64,000 nt of DNA from Microbacterium allomyrinae (GCF_020682705.1 NZ_JAGTTN010000001.1:62001-126000), one strand, 5' to 3'. Positions 33,156 to 44,209 are shown, numbered from the stretch's first letter. The notes: generated by a model not told the origin, from the sequence alone. Numbers and translations: made by a program.

Positions 33156-33812
33156 TCAGGGCAGGGTGCCGACGAGCGCTTCCCACGCGGCAGGGTCGTT
33201 CATGAGGGGCACGACCATGAGAGTTCCTGCCACGAGCGTGAACACGATGCCACCCACGAGCGGGATCCACCAGGAAAGGCGCCCGCGCCGGACGCTCCAC
33301 CAGGAGAACGCCGCGGTCACGAGCCATCCGATCGCGAGCACCAGCGCCGCAGCGATGCCCCAGGGACGTCCGGCGGCGGGATCGGCGAGTTCGACGTCGA
33401 CGCCGAGCAGCGCGAACATCGTGTCGGCATAGAGCGAGTAGTCCAGGAACGTCGGAAACGACGAGACGACGTTGACGAGTCCGTAGGCGAGGAGGGCGAA
33501 CGTCACGATGCGGTCGACCATGCGCGGGCGAGGAGGGGCGGCGGCCGTGACCGATGTCTCGCGCGCAGGGTGCGAGGGTGCGGCATGCGCGAGGTGCGCA
33601 TTCGCCTCGCCGAAGGCCGGAGCGGCGACCGGCTGCTCGGTCGCGGACGCGCCGGTGTCGAGTGCGCGAGTCACGTCGGGCTGGCGGATGCGCGCGCGCT
33701 GCTCTTCGGGGGTGGCGTACTCGCCGTACTGGGGCCGGCTCGGCCGGGCGGCATCGTCTGCGCGAGCAGCCTCGGCGTCAGTGCTCTCGGCGCGCGTGGT
33801 GTCGTCGCTCAT
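33156..33812 (-). CDS. DUF6264-like membrane protein
   Basis: A polar disordered N-terminal half (about 95 residues) precedes four hydrophobic segments. This shape next to ispH is common in Microbacteriaceae; the DUF6264 label is from memory of that context. Its ATG overlaps the ispH stop as ATGA. Function unknown. Confidence 0.65.
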   Translation of the reverse strand: MSDDTTRAESTDAEAARADDAARPSRPQYGEYATPEEQRARIRQPDVTRALDTGASATEQPVAAPAFGEANAHLAHAAPSHPARETSVTAAAPPRPRMVDRIVTFALLAYGLVNVVSSFPTFLDYSLYADTMFALLGVDVELADPAAGRPWGIAAALVLAIGWLVTAAFSWWSVRRGRLSWWIPLVGGIVFTLVAGTLMVVPLMNDPAAWEALVGTLP

Positions 33813-34885
33813 GCCCGGCTCCGTCCGCCGAGGGCGCGCTCGTCCCGCATGCCCGCGGCATCCGTGCGCAGTTCCTTGGGCAGCGAGAACTGCAGATCCT
33901 CCTCGGCGGTGCGCACCTCTTCGACATCGAGGAATCCGGCGGCGGCGAGATCTCCCAGCACCTGCTGCACGAGCACGTCGGGCACCGAGGCGCCGCTGGT
34001 GACGCCGACGGTCTCGACCCCGTCGAGCCAGGCCTGCTCGACCTCGTCGGCATAGTCGACGCGATACGCGGCCTTCGCTCCGTACTCCAGCGCGACTTCG
34101 ACCAGGCGCACGCTGTTCGAGGAGTTCGCCGAGCCGACGACGATCACCAGATCGGCATCCTTCGCGACCTTCTTGATCGCGACCTGACGGTTCTGGGTGG
34201 CGTAGCAGATGTCATCCGACGGCGGATCCTGCAGCTCGGGGAAGCGCAGGCGCAGCCGCCGCACGGTCTCCATCGTCTCGTCGACCGAGAGCGTCGTCTG
34301 CGACAGCCACACCACCTTCGAGGGGTCGCGCACCTCGATACGGTCGGCTTCGTCGGGAGAGTTCACGATCGTCACGTGGTCGGGCGCCTCGCCGGCCGTG
34401 CCCTCGACCTCTTCGTGCCCCTCGTGGCCGATGAGCAGGATCTCGAAGTCGTCGCGGGCGAAGCGCACCGCCTCGCGGTGCACCTTCGTGACCAGCGGGC
34501 ACGTCGCATCGATGGCGAGCAGGCCCCGGTCGGATGCCGCGTTCACGACAGCGGGCGAAACCCCGTGCGCACTGAAGACGACGTGGGCGCCTTCGGGCAC
34601 CTCGTCGACCTCTTCGACGAAGATCGCACCCTTCGCCTCGAGCTCGGTGACCACATGGATGTTGTGCACGATCTGCTTGCGCACGTAGACCGGGGCACCG
34701 AATCGCTCGAGCGCCTTCTCTACGGCGATGACGGCCCGATCGACTCCCGCGCAGTACCCGCGAGGGGACGCCAGAAGCACCTTCTTATGTCCTCGACCCG
34801 GGATATCCTGGAGCGGTTCGCGCCGCCGCGGGACTCGCGGAACGGGCATGCTCACAGGGCCCTTGCCCACGGTGCTGGTGCTCAC
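33809..34885 (-). CDS. ispH: 4-hydroxy-3-methylbut-2-enyl diphosphate reductase
   Basis: The 358-residue Fe-S enzyme of the MEP isoprenoid pathway shows the three cluster cysteines in [25 protein letters not shown] and [11 protein letters not shown], plus VGSANSSNS. It makes IPP and DMAPP. The start is a GTG with TAGAAT six bases before and GAGGA overlapping. It is divergent from xseA. Confidence 0.95.
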   Translation of the reverse strand: MSTSTVGKGPVSMPVPRVPRRREPLQDIPGRGHKKVLLASPRGYCAGVDRAVIAVEKALERFGAPVYVRKQIVHNIHVVTELEAKGAIFVEEVDEVPEGAHVVFSAHGVSPAVVNAASDRGLLAIDATCPLVTKVHREAVRFARDDFEILLIGHEGHEEVEGTAGEAPDHVTIVNSPDEADRIEVRDPSKVVWLSQTTLSVDETMETVRRLRLRFPELQDPPSDDICYATQNRQVAIKKVAKDADLVIVVGSANSSNSVRLVEVALEYGAKAAYRVDYADEVEQAWLDGVETVGVTSGASVPDVLVQQVLGDLAAAGFLDVEEVRTAEEDLQFSLPKELRTDAAGMRDERALGGRSRA

Positions 34886-35001
34886 TCCTCGATTCTACGG
34901 TCGGCCCCCTGGACATCGGCCCGGCGCGGGTACGACACAGGCCCGGGAGCAAGCCCGCACATGGCGGCGCAGCGCGCCGACGCCCGGTACGAGAGGACCG
35001 C

Positions 35002-36393
35002 ATGACGACCTTCCAGCCGGCTGCCATCCCCGGTGAGGCGCCGCCTCCCGATTCGGTGCGGCCGCGCGATTCGACCTCGCAGGCTCCGACCTCGGTCGCC
35101 CGGCTCAACGACACGATCCGCGGATTCGTGGGCACGTGGGGCTCGGTGTGGGTCGAAGGCGAGGTCACGGGCTGGAATCTTCGCGGCGGCAACGTGTTCG
35201 GCCGGCTGAAGGACCTGGGCACCGACGCGACCGTCTCGTTCCGCATCTGGTCGTCGACCCGTGAGCGCCTGCCCGACGATCTCAGAGTCGGCGACCACGT
35301 CATCGCGTGTGTCAAAGCCGACTATTTCGTCAAGACGGGCGACTTCAGCTTCGGCGTGTCGGCCATGCGCCATGTCGGCCTCGGCGATCAGCTCGAGCGC
35401 CTGGAGCGCCTGCGCTCTCAGCTGCGCGGCGAGGGCCTGTTCGATCCGAGTCGCAAGCGCCCGCTTCCGTTCCTGCCTCAGGTCATCGGGCTCATCACCG
35501 GCGAGAAGTCGGATGCCGAGAAGGACGTGCACCGCAATGCCGAGCTGCGCTGGCCCCAAGTGCGGTTCCGCACGAAGTACGCCGCCGTCCAGGGCGACCG
35601 CTGCGTGCCCGAGACGATCGCGGCGCTCAAGGCCCTCGACGCCGACCCCGACGTCGACGTGATCGTGATCGCCCGCGGCGGCGGAGACCCGCAGACCCTG
35701 CTCGGATTCAGCGACGAGCGGCTGCTGCGTGCGGTGGCGGCGGCATCCACTCCCGTCGTGAGCGCCATCGGTCACGAGAACGACCGCCCCCTTCTCGACG
35801 ACGTCGCAGATCTGCGTGCATCGACACCCACAGATGCCGCCAAGCGGGTCGTTCCGGATGTCGCGGAGCAGCGTGCGATCGTCGCACAGCTGCGGTCCCG
35901 CTCGACCTCGCGCCTGACGCAGCGGCTCAGCCATGACATCGCACAGCTCGAGCAGCTGCGCTCGCGGCCCGTGCTGCGTACGCCCGAATCCCTGCTGACG
36001 ACACGCGCGCACGAGGTCGAACTGCTCGCCGCGCGGGGGCGCGATCGCGTCGAGCGCGCGCTGGCGACGCACACGCGCCGCTCGGCGGAGCTTCGCGCGA
36101 CGCTTCGCGCGCTCTCACCCGCCTCGACCCTGGCGCGCGGCTATGCGATCGCACACCTCGCAGACGGCGTGATCGTGCGCGACGCGGCTCAGGCTCCCGC
36201 CGCAACGTCCGTCGTCGTCACGGTGGCGCGCGGATCGTTCGCGGCCCGGTCGGAGGGCGAGGTGCCGGAGACTCTCGAGCCCACGCAGCGTCCGGTCGAG
36301 TCCGAGGACGGCTTCGCACCGACCCCGGCGGAGCGCGACACCGACTCTGCACCGAATCGGACGGCGCGCGGGGCGGCGCCGACGGCGAACTAG
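35002..36393 (+). CDS. xseA: Exodeoxyribonuclease VII large subunit
   Basis: The 463-residue protein has the N-terminal OB fold (VWVEGEVTGWNLRGGNVFGRLKDLG) and the catalytic domain (IGLITGEKSDAEKDV, VIARGGGDPQTLLGFSDERLLRAVAAASTPVVSAIGHENDRPLLDDVADLRASTPTDAA). It degrades single-stranded DNA. The C-terminal about 55 residues are low complexity. GAGAGGA precedes the ATG; xseB follows. Confidence 0.94.
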   Translation: MTTFQPAAIPGEAPPPDSVRPRDSTSQAPTSVARLNDTIRGFVGTWGSVWVEGEVTGWNLRGGNVFGRLKDLGTDATVSFRIWSSTRERLPDDLRVGDHVIACVKADYFVKTGDFSFGVSAMRHVGLGDQLERLERLRSQLRGEGLFDPSRKRPLPFLPQVIGLITGEKSDAEKDVHRNAELRWPQVRFRTKYAAVQGDRCVPETIAALKALDADPDVDVIVIARGGGDPQTLLGFSDERLLRAVAAASTPVVSAIGHENDRPLLDDVADLRASTPTDAAKRVVPDVAEQRAIVAQLRSRSTSRLTQRLSHDIAQLEQLRSRPVLRTPESLLTTRAHEVELLAARGRDRVERALATHTRRSAELRATLRALSPASTLARGYAIAHLADGVIVRDAAQAPAATSVVVTVARGSFAARSEGEVPETLEPTQRPVESEDGFAPTPAERDTDSAPNRTARGAAPTAN

Positions 36394-36402
36394 AATCGAG
36401 TC

Positions 36403-36657
36403 ATGACCGAGTCGAGCGGCGCCGTGACCGACGTGGCGTCATTGTCGTTCGAGCAGGCACGCGACGAGCTCGTGCGCGTCGTCGCCGAGCTCGAGCAGGG
36501 AGCGCCGACCCTCGAGCACTCTCTCGCCCTGTGGGAGCGCGGCGAAGCCCTCGCGGCACGCTGCGAGGACTGGCTGCTCGGCGCGAAGCGCCGCCTCGAA
36601 GCCGCCCGCGCCTCGACCGAACGTGGTGGCGACAACCGAAGCGGCGAAGGGGCATGA
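36403..36657 (+). CDS. xseB: Exodeoxyribonuclease VII small subunit
   Basis: The 84-residue protein matches XseB (LSFEQARDELVRVVAELEQGAPTLEHSLALWERGEALAARCEDWL). TAGAAT six bases before the ATG, inside the end of xseA, suggests an additional leaderless promoter. Its stop overlaps the next gene. Confidence 0.94.
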   Translation: MTESSGAVTDVASLSFEQARDELVRVVAELEQGAPTLEHSLALWERGEALAARCEDWLLGAKRRLEAARASTERGGDNRSGEGA

Positions 36658-37307
36658 TGGCGCAGAATCCGCGCATCGTGGCCGAACTCGGCCGCCCCGA
36701 GACACCGGACGAGACCGCCGCCCGCAAGGCGGAGTCCTCGCGCATCTATCGCTCGAGTCAGAACACGCGAAACCTCGTCGCAGCGCTGCTGGCGACCCTC
36801 GCCGTCGTCGTCGTGATCATCTTCGCGGTCCCGCGCGGCACCCCGCCCGAGCGGGAGCCGATCGACGTCGCCGCGGTCGCTGCGGGCATCGCCGGCGCGG
36901 AGGGTCGCACCGTGATCGCGCCCGAGATGCCGGAGAAGGACTGGCTCGTCAATCGGGCCGGCATCGAGGGCGACGGATCCGTTCGGGCATGGACGATCGT
37001 CTATGCGGCCGCGGATGAGGACGAGCGCAGCTTCCTGCGCGTGGCGCAAGGATTCGACGCCGATCCGGCGTGGGCCGCGCGCATGCTGTCGGGCGCCTCC
37101 GCCGAAGACACCGTGACCGTGGACGGCATCGTGTGGGACCGCTACGAGCTGGACGCGTCGCGCACCGCCAACATCACCGCCGCGCTCGTGACCACTGCGG
37201 GGCCCGACACGATCCTGATCTACGGCGCCGCCGATATCCCGACGCTGACGGAGACCGCATCGACGGTCACCGATCAGGTCATCGCGCTGCGGGAGGAATC
37301 CGAGTGA
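36657..37307 (+). CDS. DUF4245 membrane protein
   Basis: The 216-residue protein starts MAQNPRIVAELGRPETPDET, has one membrane helix (about residues 38 to 60) and an extracytoplasmic domain, matching DUF4245 proteins encoded after xseB in actinobacteria. An ATG one codon earlier overlaps the xseB stop as ATGA; the second ATG has better spacing from AAGGGG. Confidence 0.8.
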   Translation: MAQNPRIVAELGRPETPDETAARKAESSRIYRSSQNTRNLVAALLATLAVVVVIIFAVPRGTPPEREPIDVAAVAAGIAGAEGRTVIAPEMPEKDWLVNRAGIEGDGSVRAWTIVYAAADEDERSFLRVAQGFDADPAWAARMLSGASAEDTVTVDGIVWDRYELDASRTANITAALVTTAGPDTILIYGAADIPTLTETASTVTDQVIALREESE

Positions 37308-37969
37308 CCGACGAGCCGACCACCACCGAACCGAGTCCCGGAAAGGTGTGGGAAGAGATGCGGCGGGGAAACGCGCGCTTCGTCGCGGGCGAGCCCGGCC
37401 ACCCCCGTCAGGACGTCGATCGACGCCACGAGCTCGCGGCAGGACAGCGCCCTCGCGCCGCCCTGTTCGGCTGCTCCGACTCGCGCCTGGCGGCCGAGAT
37501 CATCTTCGACAAGGGCCTCGGCGACCTCTTCGTCGTGCGAAACGCCGGTCAGGTCATCTCGGACTCCGTCGTGGGCAGTCTCGAGTACGCCGTCGCCGTG
37601 CTGGGCGTCCCGCTGATCGTCGTACTCGGCCATGACGAGTGCGGGGCCGTGCGCGCCGCGATCGACAGCACCAGTCCCGACGCCCCGCCCCTGCCGCCGC
37701 ACATCTGGCGACTGATCTCCCCGATCGTCCCCGCCGTGCGTCGCGTGCAGCGCGCGGGTACCGCCGACGGCATCCCGCCGGCCGCCGTCGACGCCGAAGA
37801 GGTGGGCCGTGAGCACCTGCGAGACACCGTGGGCGAACTGCTGCACGCCTCCGAGCTCATCAGCGAGGCCGTGGCCGCGGGCCGCCTCGCGATCGTAGGT
37901 GCCAACTACCGACTTGCCGAAGGCACCGCTGTCCCCGACGTCGTCGTCGGGATCGCGGGCCACGACTGA
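37304..37969 (+). CDS. Beta-class carbonic anhydrase
   Basis: The 221-residue zinc enzyme has GCSDSR and GHDECGAV, which supply the zinc-binding cysteines and histidine and the catalytic aspartate-arginine pair. It hydrates CO2 to bicarbonate. The GTG overlaps the previous stop as GTGA. Confidence 0.92.
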   Translation: MTDEPTTTEPSPGKVWEEMRRGNARFVAGEPGHPRQDVDRRHELAAGQRPRAALFGCSDSRLAAEIIFDKGLGDLFVVRNAGQVISDSVVGSLEYAVAVLGVPLIVVLGHDECGAVRAAIDSTSPDAPPLPPHIWRLISPIVPAVRRVQRAGTADGIPPAAVDAEEVGREHLRDTVGELLHASELISEAVAAGRLAIVGANYRLAEGTAVPDVVVGIAGHD

Positions 37970-38003
37970 TCCGACCCCGTACAGAAGACGAAGGAACAAA
38001 GAC

Positions 38004-39398
38004 GTGACCGACATCGAGTACCGCATCGAGCACGACACCATGGGCGAGGTGCGTGTCCCGAAGGATGCCCTCTACGCCGCGCAGACGCAGCGCGCGGTGG
38101 AGAACTTCCCCATCTCGGGCGACCCGCTCGAGCCCGCGCAGATCGTCGCGCTGGCTCGGATCAAGAGGGCCGCCGCGCTCGCCAACAAAGAGCTCGGCAC
38201 CCTCGACGGGGCCATCGCAGATGCCATCGCCGGAGCCGCCGACCGCATCATCGCCGGCGAGTTCTCCGACCAGTTCCCGATCGACGTCTACCAGACCGGC
38301 AGCGGCACGTCCTCGAACATGAACATGAACGAGGTGCTGGCCACGCTCGCGACGCAGTCGCTGGGCGCGACCGTGCACCCCAACGATCACGTCAACGCCT
38401 CGCAGTCCTCGAACGACGTCTTCCCGACCTCGGTCCACATCGCTGTCACACAGGAACTCATCGACGACCTCATCCCCGCGCTGGACCACCTCGCCGTCGC
38501 CCTCGAGGCCAAGGCCGAGGAGTGGAAGAGCGTCGTGAAGTCCGGTCGTACGCACCTGATGGACGCCACGCCCGTGACCCTCGGCCAGGAGTTCGGCGGC
38601 TATGCCCGCCAGATGCGCCTCGGCATCGAGCGCGTTCAGGCGGTACTCCCCCGCGTCGCCGAAGTGCCGCTCGGCGGCACCGCCGTCGGCACCGGCATCA
38701 ACACCCCGCCCGGGTTCCCGCAGCGTGTCATCGAGTTGATCGTCAGTGACACCGAGCTGCCGATCACCGAAGCGAAGGACCACTTCGAAGCGCAGGCGAA
38801 CCGCGACGGCCTGGTCGAGGCGTCCGGGGCCCTGCGCACCATCGCCGTGTCGCTCACGAAGATCAACAACGACCTGCGGTGGATGGGCTCCGGTCCCAAC
38901 ACCGGGCTCGGCGAGATCCACATCCCCGACCTGCAGCCGGGTTCGTCGATCATGCCCGGCAAGGTCAACCCGGTCGTGCCCGAGGCGACGCTCATGGTGT
39001 GCGCCCGGGTGATCGGCAATGACGCCACCGTCGCCTGGGCCGGGGCGTCGGGATCGTTCGAGCTGAACGTCGCGATCCCGGTCATGGGCACCGCGGTGCT
39101 CGAGTCGATCAGCCTGCTCGCGAACGCCTCGCGCCTGCTCGCCGACAAGACCATCGACGGTCTCGAGGCCGATGTCGAGCGCGCCGCCGCCTACGCGGGC
39201 ATGTCGCCATCGATCGTGACCCCGCTGAACAAGCTCATCGGCTACGAGGCAGCCGCGAAGATCGCCAAGCACTCGGTGGCCAAGGGGATCACCGTGCGCG
39301 AGGCCGTCATCGACCTCGGCTTCGTCGAGCGCGGTGAAGTCACCCTCGCACAACTGGACGAGAAGCTCGACCTGCTGTCGATGACCCACCCGGGCTGA
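38004..39398 (+). CDS. fumC: Class II fumarate hydratase
   Basis: The 464-residue enzyme has the fumarase signature [39 protein letters not shown] and [12 protein letters not shown]. It hydrates fumarate to malate in the TCA cycle. The GTG start has AAGGA upstream; the frame is open further back into the carbonic anhydrase gene but in another frame. Confidence 0.95.
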   Translation: MTDIEYRIEHDTMGEVRVPKDALYAAQTQRAVENFPISGDPLEPAQIVALARIKRAAALANKELGTLDGAIADAIAGAADRIIAGEFSDQFPIDVYQTGSGTSSNMNMNEVLATLATQSLGATVHPNDHVNASQSSNDVFPTSVHIAVTQELIDDLIPALDHLAVALEAKAEEWKSVVKSGRTHLMDATPVTLGQEFGGYARQMRLGIERVQAVLPRVAEVPLGGTAVGTGINTPPGFPQRVIELIVSDTELPITEAKDHFEAQANRDGLVEASGALRTIAVSLTKINNDLRWMGSGPNTGLGEIHIPDLQPGSSIMPGKVNPVVPEATLMVCARVIGNDATVAWAGASGSFELNVAIPVMGTAVLESISLLANASRLLADKTIDGLEADVERAAAYAGMSPSIVTPLNKLIGYEAAAKIAKHSVAKGITVREAVIDLGFVERGEVTLAQLDEKLDLLSMTHPG

Positions 39399-39444
39399 TC
39401 CGGCGTCGGTGCCGAAAGAAGCACGTCAGGCGGATAATCAAGGG

Positions 39445-40956
39445 GTGGCCCGCACACCCCGCCCCATTCCCGCGCGCGTCAGGATCCTCGCGGCGATCCT
39501 GGCCGTCGCGTGCGTGGGCCTGGCTATCGTGGGCAGCGTCACCTTCCTCGTTCAGCGCGAGCGCGTCCTGGCCGAGGTCGATGCCCGTCTGACCGCGCAG
39601 ATCGAGCGCCTCGAGACGGTCGCGGGAACCACGGGCGACCCCGTCACGACAGATGACGGCGCCGAGACCGCGAGCGAGAATGTGGAGCTGACCGACTACA
39701 GCTCGGTCGACACGTATCTGTATGCGGCCGTCGCCCGGCTCGTGCCCGCGCGCAACGAGGCATCCGTCGCGATCATCGACGGAACGCCGCGCTACAAGCC
39801 GGCGACGCTGTCGGGGTTCGACATCTCGGATGACACCACCCTCATCGAACGCGTCGTCGAGGAGACGTCGGACGGGCTGACGAAGACCGGGACGGCGGTG
39901 ACGGAGCAGGGCTCCCTCCGCTACATCGCGATCCCCGTCGTGATGCCCGACGATCCGCAGCAGGGGCTCTACGTGCGCGCGATCGACCTCGGCGCCGAGC
40001 TCGAATCGGTCACCGTCGCGATGACGACGTACGTCCTGGCCGCGCTCGCCGTGCTCGGCGCGATCGGTGTGGTGGGCTGGTTCGTCACCGGGCGGCTGCT
40101 GTCCCCCATCCGTCACCTGCGCGAGACGGCGGATGCCATCTCTTTCACCGACCTCTCGCGACGCCTGTCGCCGCAGGGGAACGACGACATCTCCGACCTC
40201 TCGCGCACCGTGAACTCGATGCTCGACCGGATCGAGGACTCGGTCGATGTGCAGCGCCAGCTGCTCGACGACGTGCGCCACGAGCTCAAGACCCCGATCA
40301 CCATCGTGCGCGGACACCTCGAACTCATGGACCCGCGCGACGCGGCCGACGTCGCGTCGGCGCGCGACATCGGGATCGCCGAACTCGATCGCCTCGCGCG
40401 TCTCGTCGAGGACATCGACCAGCTCGCCACCGCCGAGGGAGACGCTTACGCGATGACCGACGTCGACCTGGATGCGCTGACATCCCGGGTCGGTGAACTC
40501 GTCGCCGTCATCCCCGACCACTCCTGGAGCGTCGAGGCACGAGCCGAAGGCACGACGACCGGCGATCAGGATCGCCTTCTGCAGGCCTGGCTGCAGCTCG
40601 CGGACAACGCGGCGAAGTACACGCCGGCCGGCTCGTCCATCGAGATCGGGAGTTCGAGCGACCGTGAAGGCACACGCCTGTGGGTGCGCGACCACGGGCC
40701 CGGCATCCCGCCCGCGGCGCGCGACCGGATCTTCCGGCGCTTCGACCGTGCCCACGTCAAACGCGCGGTGGGCGGATCGGGCCTGGGCCTTGCGATCGTC
40801 GATGCGATCACGAAGGTGCACGGCGGCCGCTGCGTCGTGACCGACACTCCGGGCGGCGGAGCGACCTTCACCATCCACCTGCCACCGACCGAGGACCAGC
40901 TGCCGCAGCCGGTCCGCGCCGGCGACGTCGTCCTGCAGCGAGAGGCATCAGTATGA
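39445..40956 (+). CDS. Two-component sensor histidine kinase
   Basis: The 503-residue protein has two membrane helices (about residues 9-31 and 187-209) flanking an extracytoplasmic domain of about 150 residues, then a HAMP segment, the H-box RHELKTPITIVRGHLEL and ATPase motifs (LADNAAKYTPAG, RDHGPGIPP, GGSGLGLAIVDAI). I start at a GTG with GATAAT six bases upstream; a GTG twelve codons earlier is an alternative. Signal unknown. Coupled to the response regulator. Confidence 0.9.
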   Translation: MARTPRPIPARVRILAAILAVACVGLAIVGSVTFLVQRERVLAEVDARLTAQIERLETVAGTTGDPVTTDDGAETASENVELTDYSSVDTYLYAAVARLVPARNEASVAIIDGTPRYKPATLSGFDISDDTTLIERVVEETSDGLTKTGTAVTEQGSLRYIAIPVVMPDDPQQGLYVRAIDLGAELESVTVAMTTYVLAALAVLGAIGVVGWFVTGRLLSPIRHLRETADAISFTDLSRRLSPQGNDDISDLSRTVNSMLDRIEDSVDVQRQLLDDVRHELKTPITIVRGHLELMDPRDAADVASARDIGIAELDRLARLVEDIDQLATAEGDAYAMTDVDLDALTSRVGELVAVIPDHSWSVEARAEGTTTGDQDRLLQAWLQLADNAAKYTPAGSSIEIGSSSDREGTRLWVRDHGPGIPPAARDRIFRRFDRAHVKRAVGGSGLGLAIVDAITKVHGGRCVVTDTPGGGATFTIHLPPTEDQLPQPVRAGDVVLQREASV

Positions 40957-41609
40957 CCAGGATCCTCATCGTGGAGGACGAACCGCGCATCGCCTCGTTC
41001 GTGAGCCGGGGGCTCGAAGCGGCGGGATACGAAACCCTGGTCTTCGACGACGGTCCCGAAGCGCTGGCGGCCGTGCTCCGCGGCGACGGCGACCTCGTCC
41101 TGCTGGATGTCGGGCTCCCCACGATGGACGGGTTCGAAGTGCTCCGCGAGCTGCGCGCGCGCGGATCGAGCATCCCGGTGATCATGCTCACCGCGCGTTC
41201 GAGCACCCGCGACACCGTCGAAGGACTCGACGCGGGCGCCAACGACTACGTGCCCAAGCCCTTCGTCTTCGAGGAGCTGCTGGCGCGGGTGCGCTCGCGG
41301 CTGCGCGAGACCGTTCCGCAGACGGGCGTGTCGGTCTCGCACGGTGAGGTCCTGCTCGACATCCTCGCTCGCCGTGCTACCGTCGCCGGTCGCGAGGTCG
41401 ATCTGTCGGCCCGCGAATTCGCTCTCGCCGAGCAGTTCCTGCGCAACCCCGGCCGCGTGCTCAGCCGTGAGATGCTGCTCAGCCGTGTGTGGGGCCTGGA
41501 TTTCGACCCCGGATCGAACGTCGTCGACGTCTACGTCCGCTACCTTCGCGGCAAGCTCGGCCCCGACCACATCGTGACCGTCCGCGGGGCCGGCTACCGC
41601 TGGGAGTGA
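40953..41609 (+). CDS. OmpR/PhoB-family response regulator
   Basis: The 218-residue protein has a receiver domain with acidic VEDEP, phospho-acceptor LLDVGLPTMDGFEVL, TA in VIMLTARS and lysine in VPKPF, then a winged-helix DNA-binding domain (VDLSAREFALAEQFLRNPGRVLSREMLLSRVWG). The ATG overlaps the kinase stop as ATGA. Confidence 0.93.
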   Translation: MTRILIVEDEPRIASFVSRGLEAAGYETLVFDDGPEALAAVLRGDGDLVLLDVGLPTMDGFEVLRELRARGSSIPVIMLTARSSTRDTVEGLDAGANDYVPKPFVFEELLARVRSRLRETVPQTGVSVSHGEVLLDILARRATVAGREVDLSAREFALAEQFLRNPGRVLSREMLLSRVWGLDFDPGSNVVDVYVRYLRGKLGPDHIVTVRGAGYRWE

Positions 41610-41681
41610 GAGAGCAAGTCGGGCTCGCGCGTCGGCCAACCGATCACGACGGCCGATCGGCTTCCTTCGCCGGTGCGAAGA

Positions 41682-41711
41682 AGCCCCCGGTGCTGGGGGA
41701 CACCGGGGGCT
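41682..41711 (+). terminator. Bidirectional terminator after the two-component system
   Basis: AGCCCCCGGTG and CACCGGGGGCT form a perfect 11-bp stem with an 8-base loop, between convergent genes. The minus-strand copy is followed by TCTTCG. Confidence 0.72.
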
Positions 41712-41743
41712 GGGAAAGGTCGGACTTGGGGAAATCCGACCGA

Positions 41744-42478
41744 TTATCGATCGCGACTGTCTGGGGAGTCGCGCGATCGATCCTTTTTCGCACCGGTGCC
41801 GGACGTGTTCGTCGACTTCTCGGCGTGCGAACCCGCTTGCGCGGGACGTGATGAGCCCGCGGGCGCGGGACGTGAGCGGGAGGTGTCGACGGGAGCCTGC
41901 GACGACGCGGGACTGTGCTGCGCGAGCGACCGATCGGCATCCGCCGTGGCCTTGTCGGCTTCGGCATTCGACTTCTCGAGAGCCTCGCGCCCGGAATCGT
42001 CGGATGCCCGATCGGCGTCGCGCAGTCGCGAGATCCATGAGTGGATGCGTTCGCTCGACCAGCCGCGCGCAGTCGCCCACTCGTGCACGCGGTCCCACGC
42101 GCCTGACGAGACGGCTGCGTCGATCGCCTCTTCGGCGCCGGAGGGCACGACGGGTGCGGCGGGAGCCACAGACGCAGCCGGTGCGGCCGGCCGCGGCGCT
42201 GCCGAGTGCTGCTCGACGACGACGGGTGCCGGCGCCTCGACGACCTCGGCTGCGTCGATCAGCGCAGATGCCGCGATCTCGGGAGCTGCCGCGGCGACGG
42301 GGGCCTTCGTAGGTGAGGGGGCCGCGGGAACGAGCACACGCCCGGAGGCGAAGGTCGTGCCCGGCGAATCCGCGAGGGCGACCGCGTTCGTGAGGGCGAC
42401 GACGCAGATGACAGCGACGCTCGCGGCGACCGTGGAGAGTCCACCGATCACCAGCCCCGCGCGTCCGTCCACGACCAT
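41744..42478 (-). CDS. Secreted or membrane-anchored low-complexity protein, unknown
   Basis: The 244-residue product has one N-terminal hydrophobic segment (LVIGGLSTVAASVAVICVVALTNAVA), an Ala/Pro/Val-rich middle, a short folded segment (AWDRVHEWATARGWSSERIHSWISRL) and a Ser-rich charged tail. I start at the ATG with GGAGGG upstream; longer in-frame starts lack a ribosome site. A short ATGAGA/TCTCAT inverted repeat lies upstream at 42555-42570. Confidence 0.65.
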   Translation of the reverse strand: MVVDGRAGLVIGGLSTVAASVAVICVVALTNAVALADSPGTTFASGRVLVPAAPSPTKAPVAAAAPEIAASALIDAAEVVEAPAPVVVEQHSAAPRPAAPAASVAPAAPVVPSGAEEAIDAAVSSGAWDRVHEWATARGWSSERIHSWISRLRDADRASDDSGREALEKSNAEADKATADADRSLAQHSPASSQAPVDTSRSRPAPAGSSRPAQAGSHAEKSTNTSGTGAKKDRSRDSPDSRDR

Positions 42479-42604
42479 TCGTCCCTCCGTCCGGGCGCCG
42501 AATGGCGCCCTCATCAATGGTGACAGACGACGACGGCCCGGAGCTTTGCCTGCGATGAGACTCTTCTCATGCTCAAAGGCTGCATTCAGGGTCCGCCGAA
42601 GACG

Positions 42605-42643
42605 CACGAAGGGGCCGGGATGCCGCATCCCGGCCCCTTCGTG
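42605..42643 (-). terminator. Long perfect hairpin after phoH2
   Basis: CACGAAGGGGCCGGGATG and its exact reverse complement form an 18-bp stem around CCG, six bases past the phoH2 stop. The minus-strand arm ends in CCTTCGTG. It is a strong terminator candidate. Confidence 0.8.
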
Positions 42644-42648
42644 ACAGC

Positions 42649-44004
42649 TCAGGCGAGCTCGCTCGCCTCCAGCAATTCGGTGACGAGAGCGGCGATCGCT
42701 GACCGCTCGGAGCGCATCAGGGTGACGTGGCCGAACAATCCGTGACCCTTGAGCGTCTCGATCACCGACGCAACGCCGTCGTGGCGGCCGACCCGCAGGT
42801 TGTCGCGCTGCCCGACGTCATGCGTCAGCACCACCCGCGAGTTCTGCCCGATGCGACTCAGCACCGTGAGCAGCACATTCCGCTCGAGCGACTGCGCCTC
42901 GTCGACGATCACGAACGCGTCGTGCAGCGAGCGTCCGCGGATGTGGGTCAACGGCAGGACCTCGAGCAGGCCGCGTTCGACGACCTCATCGAGGACGTTG
43001 CCCGACACGACCGACCCGAGGGTGTCGAAGACCGCCTGTCCCCACGGGTTCATCTTCTCCTGCGCGTCGCCGGGGAGGTAGCCGAGTTCCTGGCCTCCGA
43101 CCGCGAAGAGCGGACGGAAGACGATGATCTTCCGCTGCTGCTGGCGCTCCAGCACCGCTTCGAGCGCGGCGCACAGGGCGAGAGCCGACTTCCCGGTTCC
43201 GGCACGGCCGCCGAGTGACACGATTCCGACCTCGGGGTCCAGAAGCAGGTCGATCGCGATGCGCTGCTCGGCCGAACGCCCGTGCAGGCCGAAGACGTCG
43301 CGGTCGCCGCGGACGAGACGGTACTCGCCGTCGCCGACCACGCGGCCGAGGGCGGAGCCCCGCTCGGAGTGGATGATCAGCCCGGTGTTGACCGGCAGCC
43401 CGCGCACGTCGTCGCTGGAGGCGACCTCGCTCTCATACAAGTCGCTGATGTCGTCGCCCGAGACATCGAGGTCGGCGATGCCGGTCCAGCCGGAATCCAC
43501 CGCCTGCTCGGCGAGGTATTCCTCAGCGGAGACACCCAGCGATGCCGCTTTCACGCGCATCGGGAGGTCTTTCGACACGACGGTGACTTCCTGTCCCTCC
43601 TGGGAGAGGTGCATCGCGATGGCGAGGATGCGGCTGTCGTTGTCGCCGAGTCGCATGCCCGAGGGCAGAACGCCGGCGTCGGTGTTGTTGAGCTCGACGC
43701 GCAGGGTTCCCCCCGTTCCCACCGGAACCGGGAAGTCGAGGCGGCCGTGCTCGACGCGCAGCTCGTCCAGGTGTCGCAGCGCCTGCCGGGCGAAGTACCC
43801 GATCTCGGGGTCGTGGCGCTTGCCCTCGAGCTCGGTGATCACCACGACCGGGATCACGACGTTGTGCTCGGCGAATCGGAAGAACGCCCGCGGATCGCTC
43901 AGCAGCACTGACGTGTCGAGCACGTAGGTGCGGAGATCCTGATCGGTCGCGTCGACCTGCTCGACGACCTGACTGTGCTGCTCGTGTGGTGCTCGTGTGG
44001 TCAC
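42649..44004 (-). CDS. phoH2: PIN-PhoH fusion protein (PhoH2)
   Basis: The 451-residue protein joins an N-terminal PIN-domain ribonuclease ([41 protein letters not shown]) with a PhoH ATPase ([31 protein letters not shown]). Such fusions act as RNA helicase-ribonucleases in actinobacteria. A GTG start with GGGAG upstream is used. Confidence 0.9.
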   Translation of the reverse strand: MTTRAPHEQHSQVVEQVDATDQDLRTYVLDTSVLLSDPRAFFRFAEHNVVIPVVVITELEGKRHDPEIGYFARQALRHLDELRVEHGRLDFPVPVGTGGTLRVELNNTDAGVLPSGMRLGDNDSRILAIAMHLSQEGQEVTVVSKDLPMRVKAASLGVSAEEYLAEQAVDSGWTGIADLDVSGDDISDLYESEVASSDDVRGLPVNTGLIIHSERGSALGRVVGDGEYRLVRGDRDVFGLHGRSAEQRIAIDLLLDPEVGIVSLGGRAGTGKSALALCAALEAVLERQQQRKIIVFRPLFAVGGQELGYLPGDAQEKMNPWGQAVFDTLGSVVSGNVLDEVVERGLLEVLPLTHIRGRSLHDAFVIVDEAQSLERNVLLTVLSRIGQNSRVVLTHDVGQRDNLRVGRHDGVASVIETLKGHGLFGHVTLMRSERSAIAALVTELLEASELA

Positions 44005-44209
44005 AACCCACTCCCGCCCCGGGTGAAGAACCCGGCAGTCACGAGTCGACCAGGGGTCACGAGTCGCGATCCGTCAGGCCGACTCGAACGGGTGCCTTAC
44101 CCGTTGAGATGAAGGTACGACTCTGCTGTGTCGCAGGGTGACGTCGACACGCGGAACAGTGTTACGTGTTGGTGAATTCCGGATGCCGCAGCCTCGGCAT
44201 CCGTGCACG
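44005..44209. other. Structured intergenic region upstream of phoH2
   Basis: AACGGGT and ACCCGTT (44087-44093 and 44099-44105) form a perfect stem-loop, another short hairpin CCGGGT/ACCCGG lies near 44036, and GAGTCG/CGACTC words repeat in both orientations. It could be a 5' leader of phoH2. No gene is seen. Confidence 0.35.

Noticed and set aside
44070..44130. tRNA remnant next to phoH2
   Set aside because: A CTCAACGGGTAAGGCACC stretch looks like a D arm, but there is no anticodon arm and the bases form a simple hairpin instead.
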